Source of the DNA: CADEED01 sp043747835
Lineage (GTDB): Bacteria; Pseudomonadota; Gammaproteobacteria; Steroidobacterales; Steroidobacteraceae
Reading direction: 5' to 3'
Assembly: GCA_043747835.1 (NCBI GenBank)
Contig: JAYTOK010000084.1
Span: 62,001-126,000 of the forward strand
DNA: 64,000 nt
Shown here: one piece after another, positions 1 to 7,797 of the stretch
Position numbering within the stretch: position 1 is the first letter of the stretch
Layout of the letters: each line of letters begins with the position of its first letter
Made by a program: the position numbers and the translations under genes
The notes under the pieces: generated by a model
Seen by the model: only the letters and a program-made list of their open reading frames with translations
Databases searched by the model: none
Told to the model about the DNA's origin: nothing

Positions 1-135
1 GTCGTTCACGTCGGCGCCCGCCTGGATGGCGGCCGCGACGGATTTGCGATCGTCGGATTCGACCGCCTTGTCGATCGGATCCTTGCCGCAGGCCGCGAGG
101 CCCATGAAGCTCACGAGAATCAACGCGTACTTCAC
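1..135 (-). CDS. Ankyrin-repeat lipoprotein, N-terminal fragment (runs off the window)
   Basis: Only the first 45 codons are present. They begin with a GTG whose bases overlap the TGA stop of the upstream lyase gene (GTGA), so the two are probably translationally coupled. The start encodes a short lipoprotein signal with a lipobox (LAAC followed by GK), so the mature protein should be lipid-anchored at the envelope. The last visible residues (GADVND) look like the start of an ankyrin repeat. The ankyrin call rests on very little sequence; the lipoprotein call is better supported. Confidence 0.6.
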   Translation of the reverse strand, partial: MKYALILVSFMGLAACGKDPIDKAVESDDRKSVAAAIQAGADVND

Positions 136-1052
136 TTGTTGGAAGCTCCGATGGATTTGGGAAAGAGTCCGGCCTTGACGACCATTCCCGGCACGGGATG
201 CTCGAGGGTCTGCTGCAACCAGCGGCTCGTGTCGAGCAGCGCAGGAAGATCGACGCCCGTCTCGATACCCATTCGCTGCAGCATGTAGACGAGATCTTCG
301 GTCGGAATGTTGCCGGTGGCCGCGGGCGCGAACGGGCACCCGCCGATGCCACCGCAGCTCGCATCGAGCGCGGCCACGCCCGCCTCGACGGCGGCGTACG
401 CGTTCGCGAGTCCGGTATTCCGCGTGTTGTGGAAATGGGCGCGCAGTTTCGCGCGCGGCAGCGACGCGCGCAGCGCGCCGATGACGGCGGTGATCTGGGT
501 CGGCACCGCGACGCCGATGGTGTCGGCGACTGCGATCTCGTCGGGTTCGCCCGCGGCCACGCGCTCCGCGATCACGCGCACACGATCCACCGGCACCTCA
601 CCCTCGAAAGGACAACCGAACGCCGTCGAGATCGTGATCTGTGCGCGAATGCCGGCCGCGCGCGCCAGCGTTGCGATCTCGAGCCAGGTCGCGATGCCAT
701 CATCCACGCCGCACCCCTGATTGCGCTGACTGAAGCTTTCGGTGGCGGCGATGGCCATTCCGACTTCCGTGCAACCGGCAGCCTGGGCGCGTTCGAATCC
801 TCTGCGATTGAGCACGAGCCCGATGTACCGCGCGCCGGGCGGCCGGCCCAGCGCCAACATCACCGCTTCCGCGTCCGCCATCTGCGGCACTCGCTTCGGA
901 TTCACGAAGCTCGCGACTTCGATGCGCGTGAGGCCCGCGGCGGCCAGCCGGTGGATGAACTCGACCTTGCGGTCGGTGGGCAAAACCTGCGATTCACTCT
1001 GCAGTCCGTCGCGTGGACCCACTTCGACGATCTCGATTCGACCGGATTTCAT
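132..1052 (-). CDS. mvaB: Hydroxymethylglutaryl-CoA lyase
   Basis: This DRE-TIM family lyase cleaves 3-hydroxy-3-methylglutaryl-CoA to acetyl-CoA and acetoacetate, usually at the end of leucine degradation. The start chosen (MKSGRIEIVEVGPRDGLQ) gives 306 residues, the usual length. A longer upstream reading frame adds about 115 residues with no resemblance to the family. The catalytic GPRDGLQ motif lies at residues 12-18, and the Cys-containing signature loop (GGIGGCPFAPAATGN) is near the C-terminus. The gene is divergent from the CoA-transferase gene at 1146, which fits an acyl-CoA catabolic role for both. The stop overlaps the start of the ankyrin lipoprotein gene. 2-isopropylmalate synthase and homocitrate synthase are excluded by length and signature. 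Confidence 0.88.
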   Translation of the reverse strand: MKSGRIEIVEVGPRDGLQSESQVLPTDRKVEFIHRLAAAGLTRIEVASFVNPKRVPQMADAEAVMLALGRPPGARYIGLVLNRRGFERAQAAGCTEVGMAIAATESFSQRNQGCGVDDGIATWLEIATLARAAGIRAQITISTAFGCPFEGEVPVDRVRVIAERVAAGEPDEIAVADTIGVAVPTQITAVIGALRASLPRAKLRAHFHNTRNTGLANAYAAVEAGVAALDASCGGIGGCPFAPAATGNIPTEDLVYMLQRMGIETGVDLPALLDTSRWLQQTLEHPVPGMVVKAGLFPKSIGASNK

Positions 1053-1086
1053 GGGCGCGAATTCTACGCGCTCCACGAAGTTCGAC

Positions 1087-1115
1087 CCGTCTTGACCGTT
1101 GGCCGTCTTGACCGT
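1087..1115. repeat. Two 13-bp direct repeats in the divergent mvaB/CoA-transferase promoter region
   Basis: CCGTCTTGACCGT occurs at 1087-1099 and again at 1103-1115, a 16-bp periodicity. The repeats lie in the 93-bp spacer between the two divergent starts (1052 and 1146). Each contains TTGACC, which resembles a -35 element, but no convincing -10 follows. They could be regulator half-sites. No TetR or MerR gene is visible nearby. Confidence 0.35.
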
Positions 1116-1145
1116 CGGTGATAGCGGCCGTACAAACGCGCCCCC

Positions 1146-2348
1146 ATGAGCCAAACAAATCACGGAGCCCTCTCCGACCTGCGCGTTCTCGAACTCGGAA
1201 CCCTCATCGCGGGACCGTTTTGCGGGCAACTGCTCGGCGACATGGGAGCCGAGGTCATCAAGATCGAAGCACCCGGCCAAGGCGATCCCATGCGTCACTG
1301 GGGACCGCAGGAACGTGGCAAGCCGTCCGTCTGGTGGCCGGTGATCGCGCGCAACAAGAAGGCCATCACCCTGGACCTTAGGCAGGGTGCGGGCCAGCAA
1401 TTATTCAAAGACTTATGCGCCAAAGCTGATGTTGTCATCGAGAACTTCCGGCCGGGAACCCTGGAGAAGTGGGACCTCGGCTGGCCGGTCCTTTCGGCGA
1501 TCAATCCGCGGCTCATCCTCGTGCGAGTGTCCGGCTATGGCCAGACAGGTCCGTACGCTCAACGTGCGGGCTATGGCGGCATCGGGGAGGCAATGGGCGG
1601 CCTCCGTTACATCGTCGGCGAGCCTGACCGCCCGCCGGCGCGCGTGGGCATCAGCATCGGTGACTCCCTCGCCGCGGTGCATGCCTGCATGGGAGCGCTC
1701 GCGGCGCTCCATCATCGCGAGCGCAGCGGCCAGGGTCAGGTTGTCGATGCGGCGATCTACGAGTCGGTGCTCAACATGATGGAGTCGCTGGTCACCGAGT
1801 ACGACCAGTTGGGACACGTGCGAGAGCGTTCGGGCGCGATCCTGCCGCGGATCGCGCCGTCGAATGTCTATCCCACGCGCGACGGCATCGTGATGATCGG
1901 CGCGAACCAGGACACCGTGTTCGCGCGCCTCTGTGAGGCAATGGGTCAACCGGCGCTCGCGACCGATGCGCGATACCGCGACCACCAGGCGCGTGGCGAG
2001 AATCAGCGCGAGCTCGACGAATGCATTGCCGCGTGGACGGCGACGGTGGCCACGCGCGAGCTGTTGGAGCTGCTGGAGAAGTACGGCGTGCCTTCCGGCC
2101 TGATCTACAAGACGGTGGACATGCTCGACGATCCGCACTTCACTGCACGCAATGCGATCGTGAACACCGAGCATCCGCGATTCGGGACGCTGCGCATGCA
2201 GAACGTCGCGCCGCGGTTGTCACTCACGCCGGGTTCCATCCGTACGCCCGCGCCGGATCTGGGGCAGCACAACGGAGAGGTGTACGGCGACCTGCTGGGG
2301 CTGGACGCCGCGACCCTCGCCGCGCATCGCGCGGACGGCGTCATCTAA
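1146..2348 (+). CDS. CaiB/BaiF-type (class III) CoA-transferase
   Basis: Class III CoA-transferases move CoA between carboxylic acids through an enzyme-bound aspartyl-CoA/anhydride intermediate. The 400-residue length is normal. The N-terminus (LRVLELGTLIAGPFCGQLLG) and the YGQTGPYAQRAGY segment are typical. Asp173 in SIGDSLAAV aligns with the catalytic Asp of formyl-CoA transferase. The substrate cannot be read from sequence. Its divergent neighbour, HMG-CoA lyase, suggests branched-chain or dicarboxylic acyl-CoA metabolism, which is inference. No clear Shine-Dalgarno precedes the ATG. Confidence 0.85.
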   Translation: MSQTNHGALSDLRVLELGTLIAGPFCGQLLGDMGAEVIKIEAPGQGDPMRHWGPQERGKPSVWWPVIARNKKAITLDLRQGAGQQLFKDLCAKADVVIENFRPGTLEKWDLGWPVLSAINPRLILVRVSGYGQTGPYAQRAGYGGIGEAMGGLRYIVGEPDRPPARVGISIGDSLAAVHACMGALAALHHRERSGQGQVVDAAIYESVLNMMESLVTEYDQLGHVRERSGAILPRIAPSNVYPTRDGIVMIGANQDTVFARLCEAMGQPALATDARYRDHQARGENQRELDECIAAWTATVATRELLELLEKYGVPSGLIYKTVDMLDDPHFTARNAIVNTEHPRFGTLRMQNVAPRLSLTPGSIRTPAPDLGQHNGEVYGDLLGLDAATLAAHRADGVI

Positions 2349-2366
2349 CAGGGGCGCCCAAACAAA

Positions 2367-2396
2367 AAGGGCCGGAAGCTTGTGCGTCCGGCCCTT
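2367..2396. terminator. Terminator hairpin between convergent genes
   Basis: A perfect 10-bp stem (AAGGGCCGGA / TCCGGCCCTT, 2367-2376 with 2387-2396) has a 10-nt loop and lies between the convergent CoA-transferase and TPR genes. On the minus strand it is followed by TTTTTGTTT, so it should mainly end the tonB-TPR transcript. The plus-strand U tract is weak. Confidence 0.75.
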
Positions 2397-2417
2397 CCTG
2401 CGATCTCAAAAACCGAA

Positions 2418-3674
2418 TCAGCTGTTGGCGAGCAGCCAGAACTTCGCGATGCGCACCATCGTCGGATCGCGCTTCACGCCGCGGAACGCCTTCGCCGCCT
2501 CGACCTTGTTGTTGTTGCGCAGATGCGCGATCCCGAGCAGAAGCTGCGCTTCGTCCACGCGCTCCGTTTCCTTCGGAGTGCCCTTCGCGATGTTGCCCTT
2601 CGCAATGCCGCGCTGGATGACTTCGACGCCCTTCGCCGCGTCTCCGCACATCAGGTACTGCGCGCCCACGGTCACGTCCGCGTCGCCAGTCGCAGCCGAC
2701 TTGGCAGCCGCGTCGGCTGTTGCCAGCGCTGCCTTTTCGGCCGCCGCGCGCGTCTTCGCCGTCGTGAGCAGACGCGTGTTCACGTCCACTTCGCGTTTCT
2801 CGACGAACACCTTGTTCGTGAAGCCCTGCTCGAGAACCGTCTGCGCTTCGCAGGCCAGTTTCTCGTCGAGCGACAGCTGCGCGAACTCTTTGTATTCCTC
2901 GGCGCCCTTCATGACCTTCACCTGCTGGGAAAGGCGCATGACGCTGAGCTTCTGGATGTCGTCGGTGTCGCCCTTGCGCAGCGAGACCATGAGGTTCTGC
3001 CAGTACTCGGTCTTCGGGTAGTGGACGACGAGCTGCTCGAACACGTTTGTCACGCAGGCGTTGTTGCCGGACTTGTCGCAGGCCGCGCGGACCAGCAACA
3101 GCTGCTGTTCTTTCGGCACGCGATTGTTCGCCTTCATGTTGTCCATCATCTCTTGCATGACGCGCACGGATTCCTTGTTGTTGCCCGACAGGTAGTAAGC
3201 CTGTGCGAGCTGCACCTGGATCTCCGGATCTCGGCTGACTCGCAGCGCACGGTTCGAGAATTCGATCGCCTTCGGATAGTTCTTCAACGCGGAGTAAAGA
3301 CCGGCGAGGCTCTTGTACCGCTCGGCTTTGCCCGACTCCGGCATGCACGGATTGTTGAGAGCGGCCTCGAGCTCGCGCGCCGCATCGCCGTACTGGTTGA
3401 GCCGGTGGTAGGAGTAGCCGCGAAACTCGGCCAGCCAGTAGAGATCCGATTGCGTCTTGCTGCCGGGCACTCCCTCGGCCTCACGCATCTTCGTGAGAGC
3501 TTCCTGGTATCGCTTCGCCTTGTTCGCATCCTGCGCGGCGGACATCTGCTTGGCGATCTGCTTCGAGACTTTTCCGCCACCGGTGCATGAGCCCGATTGC
3601 GCCTGCGCGGTCGTGAGACCCGCGCCCATCAGTCCGATCGCCGTCAACGTGATTGCAAGACTTCGAATTGCCAC
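2418..3674 (-). CDS. Periplasmic TPR-like protein, last gene of the TonB operon (copy 2)
   Basis: A 418-residue exported helical-repeat protein. The GTG at 3674 was chosen because it immediately precedes a clean signal peptide (basic start, hydrophobic core, cleavage after AQA). The frame stays open further upstream but reads as antisense-type sequence. TPR-like units cover most of the chain. It is clearly a paralogue of the neighbour at 3821: same length, shared segments such as REAE, CMPE and NYPKAIE, and the same sequence order. The position at the end of tonB-exbB-exbD-exbD suggests a periplasmic partner of the TonB motor or of receptors. The exact function is unknown. Confidence 0.75.
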   Translation of the reverse strand: MAIRSLAITLTAIGLMGAGLTTAQAQSGSCTGGGKVSKQIAKQMSAAQDANKAKRYQEALTKMREAEGVPGSKTQSDLYWLAEFRGYSYHRLNQYGDAARELEAALNNPCMPESGKAERYKSLAGLYSALKNYPKAIEFSNRALRVSRDPEIQVQLAQAYYLSGNNKESVRVMQEMMDNMKANNRVPKEQQLLLVRAACDKSGNNACVTNVFEQLVVHYPKTEYWQNLMVSLRKGDTDDIQKLSVMRLSQQVKVMKGAEEYKEFAQLSLDEKLACEAQTVLEQGFTNKVFVEKREVDVNTRLLTTAKTRAAAEKAALATADAAAKSAATGDADVTVGAQYLMCGDAAKGVEVIQRGIAKGNIAKGTPKETERVDEAQLLLGIAHLRNNNKVEAAKAFRGVKRDPTMVRIAKFWLLANS

Positions 3675-3782
3675 GCATCCGCTCCGCTTGTAACGAGAAG
3701 TTGAATCTATGCTTTCAGCCGCTCGACCCTTTTGCAAGGCGTCAAACACCTGAATCGCCGGAAGTCCGGCTCTGATACGAGA

Positions 3783-3805
3783 AGGCCGGACATTTCGTCC
3801 GGCCT
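3783..3805 (-). terminator. Hairpin between the two TPR genes
   Basis: An 8-bp stem (AGGCCGGA / TCCGGCCT) has a 7-nt loop and no following U tract. It shares the GGCCGGA core of the hairpin at 2367. It may act as a weak terminator or an mRNA processing/stability hairpin that sets the level of the last gene. Confidence 0.4.
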
Positions 3806-3820
3806 GCCCCACTTTTGATC

Positions 3821-5077
3821 TCAGCTCATCGCCTTGAGCAACCAGAGTTTCGCGACACGCGCCATCAGCGGGTTGCTTGTCACGGTGCGGAACGCGTTCG
3901 CCGCCTCCGCCTTGTCGCCCATTCGCAGATACGCCATGCCGAGCAGCAGCCCTGCTTCGTCGGGATCCTTCACGCCGCCCTTGGCCACGCCGCGCTTGAT
4001 GGCCTCGATGGCCTTCTCTGGCTGGCTGTAGCTCAGGTACGCGGCGCCGAGCTTCACGTCGGAGTCGCCGGTCGGCTTCGCCTTCGCGGACGCGTCCTGT
4101 TTGTCGATCGTCGTTTTGTCGTACGCAGCAGCCTTCTTCGCTTCGTCGAGCAGTCGCGTGCTGCGATCCTTCTCGCGCGCGTCCTTGAAGATGCCCTTCT
4201 GAAAGCCTTCTTCGACGGTCGTTTGCGCTTCGCCCGGCAGACCCTGGTCGAGCGCGAGGCGCGACATTTCGTAGAACTGATCGGCCTCCGTGAGCACGTC
4301 CGATCCTTTCGCGAGGCGCAGCACGCTTAGAAGCTGCTTGTCGTTCTTGCTTTCGCGGAGCATCGAACCGATGAGACTCGTCCAGTAGTCCGCCTTCGGG
4401 TAGTGCGCGACGAGCTTTTCGAACTGATCGATCACGCAAGCGTTGTCTTTGAGATTGGAGCAGGCGCTCTGCAGGATGCGGTACGTCTGTTCCTCGGGCT
4501 TCGCGCCTTTGGCTTCCTGCGCCTTGACGAGATCCGCCATCACACGGCGCGTGTTCTCGTTGTCGTTCTGGATGTAGTAAGCGTTGCCCACGTACACCAT
4601 GAGATCGGGATCGCCGCCAGCCTTGACCGCCAGGTTGCCGTACTCGATCGCTTTCGGATAATTCTTGTTCTGGTAGGCGAGCTGGAGCAGGACCTTGTAG
4701 CGGTTCGGCTTCTGCGCCTCGGGCATGCAGGGTGAATTGAGCGCGGTGCCGAACTCAAGCTCCGCTTCGGGGTACTTCTTGAGATTCACGTACGCCGTGC
4801 CGCTGTACTCATGGACGTAGAACTTGTGCCACTCGTTCTTCTCGCCCTCGACGGCCTCGGCTTCACGCACCTGCGCGAGAACCTCGTCCCACTTCTTGTC
4901 GGTGGACGCCTTGTCGGCGGCCCGCATGTTCTTTTCGACCTTCTTCGCGAACTTCTGCTCACCGCACGCCGGATTGATTGCGGCTGGCGCGGCTTCAGCC
5001 TGCGCGAACGCTACCGAAGTCGAGCCGAAAAAGCCGATTGCGACGACCGTCGCTCCTAGTCCCCATCGTTGTGACAC
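3821..5077 (-). CDS. Periplasmic TPR-like protein of the TonB operon (copy 1)
   Basis: A 418-residue protein starting at GTG with a strong AGGAGGG ribosome site 6 nt upstream. The N-terminus is a signal peptide (cleavage near VAFAQA), so the protein should be periplasmic. TPR-like helical pairs follow (for example NYPKAIEYGNLAVKAG, KPTGDSDVKLGAAYLSY). The upstream gene order tonB-exbB-exbD-exbD is a known arrangement in which a TPR protein accompanies a TonB system; known examples assist TonB-dependent uptake. Having two diverged full-length copies is the unusual point. Confidence 0.78.
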   Translation of the reverse strand: MSQRWGLGATVVAIGFFGSTSVAFAQAEAAPAAINPACGEQKFAKKVEKNMRAADKASTDKKWDEVLAQVREAEAVEGEKNEWHKFYVHEYSGTAYVNLKKYPEAELEFGTALNSPCMPEAQKPNRYKVLLQLAYQNKNYPKAIEYGNLAVKAGGDPDLMVYVGNAYYIQNDNENTRRVMADLVKAQEAKGAKPEEQTYRILQSACSNLKDNACVIDQFEKLVAHYPKADYWTSLIGSMLRESKNDKQLLSVLRLAKGSDVLTEADQFYEMSRLALDQGLPGEAQTTVEEGFQKGIFKDAREKDRSTRLLDEAKKAAAYDKTTIDKQDASAKAKPTGDSDVKLGAAYLSYSQPEKAIEAIKRGVAKGGVKDPDEAGLLLGMAYLRMGDKAEAANAFRTVTSNPLMARVAKLWLLKAMS

Positions 5078-5097
5078 GTCAGGCCCTCCTTACGAAT

Positions 5098-5125
5098 GAG
5101 CCGCGGGTTTTTAGGTCCGCGGCTC
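5098..5125 (-). terminator. Hairpin between exbD and the TPR genes
   Basis: A 9-bp perfect stem (GAGCCGCGG / CCGCGGCTC) has a 10-nt loop and lies between the last exbD stop (5205) and the TPR start (5077). There is no U tract on the minus strand. It probably tunes read-through or mRNA stability rather than fully terminating. Confidence 0.45.
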
Positions 5126-5204
5126 GTGTTGCGAATAACCGCCGGGGCATCCTGGTATTGGATGGCCGCCCCTGCGGAAAGTTTCAGACAGACTTCAGTG
5201 ATGC

Positions 5205-5627
5205 CTAATCGCGGAACTCGGCGATGTTCACGAAACCCATTTTCTTCATGCGATTTCGCTGGGCCGCCGCCATCACGAGAGCCGTCGTCTCGTACTTGGA
5301 GCGGCGATCCGGACGCAGGTGAATTTCCGGCTGCGGGTCCTTGTCACGCTCGGAGCGGAAGAAGCTCTCGAGCTGTGGGATACCGCTGACCACCGTACCG
5401 TTCCACACGATCGTGCCGTCGAAATCGATGTCGATCTGGATGACCTCCGGTCGAACCGGCGGCGGCGGATTGTTCGTTTGCGGCATGTCGAGCTTCGTCG
5501 CGTGCGTCATGACCGGAATCGACATGATCAACACGATGATGAGAACCAGCATGACGTCGATGAGCGGAGTCGTATTGATCTCCATCATCGGGCTGCCGCC
5601 TTCACCACCGCCAACACTCATTGACAT
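5205..5627 (-). CDS. exbD: Biopolymer transport protein ExbD (second copy)
   Basis: A 140-residue inner-membrane protein with one transmembrane helix near residues 22-40 and a periplasmic C-terminal domain. Asp24 within TPLIDVMLVL corresponds to the proton-pathway Asp25 of E. coli ExbD, so it should be functional in proton-driven energisation with ExbB. It lies 18 bp downstream of the first exbD and is diverged from it. Two different ExbD proteins in one operon may form a mixed complex or serve different receptors. Confidence 0.88.
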   Translation of the reverse strand: MSMSVGGGEGGSPMMEINTTPLIDVMLVLIIVLIMSIPVMTHATKLDMPQTNNPPPPVRPEVIQIDIDFDGTIVWNGTVVSGIPQLESFFRSERDKDPQPEIHLRPDRRSKYETTALVMAAAQRNRMKKMGFVNIAEFRD

Positions 5628-5645
5628 GGAAAACTTCCTCGAGGG

Positions 5646-6086
5646 TTAGCGTGAAACGCGAATGCTGCCGCGATCCGGTTCGGTGATGAAACCGACCTTC
5701 ACGATGCCGCCGCGCTGCAGGTTGAAGATGACACGTCCGACCGATTCCCAGCGCGAGTTGACGTCGCCACGGATGTGGAACTCGGGCTGCGGCACCTTGC
5801 GGGCTTCGACGACGATCTTGCTGAAGAGGACGTCCTTGTCCGTCATTGGCGAAGCATTCCAGAAAACCGTACCGCCCGAGTCGACCGAGATCGTGATGTT
5901 CTCGGGCTTCGTCTGCGTCGGAATGTTCACCGCCTTCGGGATATCAACCGCAGCCATCTTCTTGATCACGGGAACCGTGATCAGAAAGATGATCAGGAGC
6001 ACGAGCATGATGTCCACGAGCGGAGTCGTATTGATCTCCGAGATCGAGGCGCCTTCATCCTCGTCCTTGCCGACACTCATCGCCAT
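5646..6086 (-). CDS. exbD: Biopolymer transport protein ExbD (first copy)
   Basis: 146 residues with the usual ExbD layout: a short acidic cytoplasmic start, one transmembrane helix (about 22-42) and a periplasmic domain. Asp25 in TPLVDIMLVLLI is the conserved ion-pathway residue. It is encoded directly after exbB. Together with ExbB and TonB it should convert proton motive force into outer-membrane receptor opening. Confidence 0.9.
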   Translation of the reverse strand: MAMSVGKDEDEGASISEINTTPLVDIMLVLLIIFLITVPVIKKMAAVDIPKAVNIPTQTKPENITISVDSGGTVFWNASPMTDKDVLFSKIVVEARKVPQPEFHIRGDVNSRWESVGRVIFNLQRGGIVKVGFITEPDRGSIRVSR

Positions 6087-6136
6087 GGCGCAATACCTCT
6101 AATAAGAGAAACGCAAAGGCCCGTGTTACGGGGTCT

Positions 6137-6856
6137 TTACTTCTTGACGCCAGCGGCCGGGGCACCCTGCGACACGCGGGCACCGCCCACGAGGTACGCA
6201 TGCAAGTCGGACGCGAAGTTGCGCAGGCTGTCGCTGATCTGCTTGTTACGACGCAGCAGCCAGTTGTAACCCATGACCGCCGGCACCGCGACGAACAGAC
6301 CGAGCGCCGTCATGATGAGCGCTTCGCCGACGGGTCCGGCGACCTTGTCGATGGAAGCCTGACCGCTGACGCCGATGTTCACGAGGGCTTTCAGAATGCC
6401 CCACACCGTGCCGAACAAACCGACGAACGGAGCCGTCGAGCCGACCGTCGCGAGGAACGCGAGGCCGTTGCTCATCTTGCTGTTCACGGAGTCGACCGAA
6501 CGCTGCAACGACATCGTGACCCACTCGTGCAGGTCGATGCGGTCCGTCAGACGGCCTTCGTGGTGAGCCGACGCGCGCAAGCCGTCTTCGGCAACCGCAC
6601 GGAAATCATTGTCCTTCGGCAGACGGTCCACGGCTTCCTTGAGGGAACCCGAGCTCCAGAACTGCTTCTCGACAACCTTCGCGCCCTGCTTGAGGCGGCG
6701 CTGATCCCAGAGCTTCGTGAAGATGATGTACCAGGACACCGCGGACATGATCAGCAGGATGATCAGCGTGGTGCGACCAACCGGACCACCTTCCGCCCAG
6801 AGCGCTTCGAGGCCGTACGGATTGGTTGTTTCAGGAGCAGCTGCAGCGTTTTCCAT
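6137..6856 (-). CDS. exbB: ExbB / TolQ / MotA-family proton channel protein
   Basis: 239 residues from the ATG at 6856, which has GAGGAAAT just upstream; a longer frame adds 14 residues without support. One membrane segment lies near residues 25-45, then a cytoplasmic domain, then two helices in the conserved block with STAPFVGLFGTVWGI and the following LIMTALGLFVAVPAV. This is the ExbB/TolQ signature. The flanking tonB and exbD genes identify it as ExbB rather than TolQ. Confidence 0.9.
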   Translation of the reverse strand: MENAAAAPETTNPYGLEALWAEGGPVGRTTLIILLIMSAVSWYIIFTKLWDQRRLKQGAKVVEKQFWSSGSLKEAVDRLPKDNDFRAVAEDGLRASAHHEGRLTDRIDLHEWVTMSLQRSVDSVNSKMSNGLAFLATVGSTAPFVGLFGTVWGILKALVNIGVSGQASIDKVAGPVGEALIMTALGLFVAVPAVMGYNWLLRRNKQISDSLRNFASDLHAYLVGGARVSQGAPAAGVKK

Positions 6857-6914
6857 GATTTCCTCGATGACGAAAATGCGAAGCGGTGCTCGAGGCACCG
6901 CAAAACGTTGATGA

Positions 6915-7544
6915 TTAGTTGGTCTTCAGGACGAACTTGACCTTGAACTTGATGCACGACTCGGCCAACGCCGCTCCGCCGTCAGTGCCAGACGCGTAGC
7001 GATTGGCCTTGGCAACCTTGATGGCAGCGCCATCGAGATCCGGAAAACCTGAAGTATCGGTCACCACCGGTTCCCGCAGGAGGCGGCCGTTGGCGCCGAC
7101 GCAGGCTTGCACCACAGGTGAACCTTCTTCTTCGCGGCGGATGGAGCCCGGCGGGTAGAAGTCGTCCACGTTAGCCGTGCGAGTCATTCTCGCGGGCTGA
7201 CCCGCAACCCGCGGCGGCGGCGGCGGCGCCGGCGGCGGCGTCTTGTCGGTGATGTCCGCGATCGCCGTGGTCGTGGTCTCCATCGGCAGATCGATTGAAA
7301 CCTCCGGCGGCGGCACTTCTACCGGAGGGCGTTCCATTTCCGGTGGCGGTGGTGGTGGCGGCTCGTCTTCGGCTTCGACCTCTTCGACGATGTCGGCCTC
7401 GATGGGCGGCGCGACCATTTCGATGACTCGTTGCGCGAGACCCGAATGCAGCGCATAAGCCGCGAGGACGTGCAGGCCGGCGATGATGACGATCGCCAGT
7501 CCGCGGCGGGTGAAAAAACCAGAATCTTGTGCGTAAGCGCCCAT
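6915..7544 (-). CDS. tonB: Energy transducer TonB
   Basis: 209 residues: an N-terminal membrane anchor (about 15-33), a central Pro/Glu-rich periplasmic spacer with PPPPPPP and PPPPPP runs (about 60-112), and a C-terminal TonB fold from about residue 120 (FYPPGS onward, ending KFKVKFVLKTN). It is the first gene of the operon. It should power receptors such as the TonB-dependent receptor at 53449-56229, although that link is inference. Confidence 0.88.
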   Translation of the reverse strand: MGAYAQDSGFFTRRGLAIVIIAGLHVLAAYALHSGLAQRVIEMVAPPIEADIVEEVEAEDEPPPPPPPEMERPPVEVPPPEVSIDLPMETTTTAIADITDKTPPPAPPPPPRVAGQPARMTRTANVDDFYPPGSIRREEEGSPVVQACVGANGRLLREPVVTDTSGFPDLDGAAIKVAKANRYASGTDGGAALAESCIKFKVKFVLKTN

Positions 7545-7797
7545 GTTTTCCCGTGGTCGCGAGTGAAAAAAACTACCGGCTCGTCAAACAGGGTGGCGGA
7601 AAGTAACTAAGCTTTCCGACCAGTGCAACCGTCCGATCGTTCCGTCCCCGGGTCTGCCCGATTGCGCGAGCGTGACCATCACTTATTAATCTGATTAACG
7701 TTTGTGGCTTTGGTGCCGGTCCAAAGCCGCCGAACTGTAACCTCAGCCTTCATACCTGACAACAACTGTATGTGGGAGCGGGTTCGCATCGTCGCCG
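7545..7797. promoter_or_regulatory. Intergenic region upstream of tonB, downstream of ilvD
   Basis: This 253-bp region must hold the tonB promoter (minus strand) and the end of ilvD. Visible structures are a hairpin at 7706-7728 (GGCTTTGG / CCAAAGCC), a perfect 6+1+6 palindrome TTAATC-T-GATTAA at 7686-7698, and a 7-bp dyad at 7597-7618. None matches a Fur box. The AT-rich palindrome is the best operator candidate, but no regulator can be assigned. Confidence 0.4.

Noticed and set aside
7545..7797. A Fur box upstream of tonB
   Set aside because: No GATAAT-type repeats are present; the only AT-rich dyad differs in sequence and spacing.
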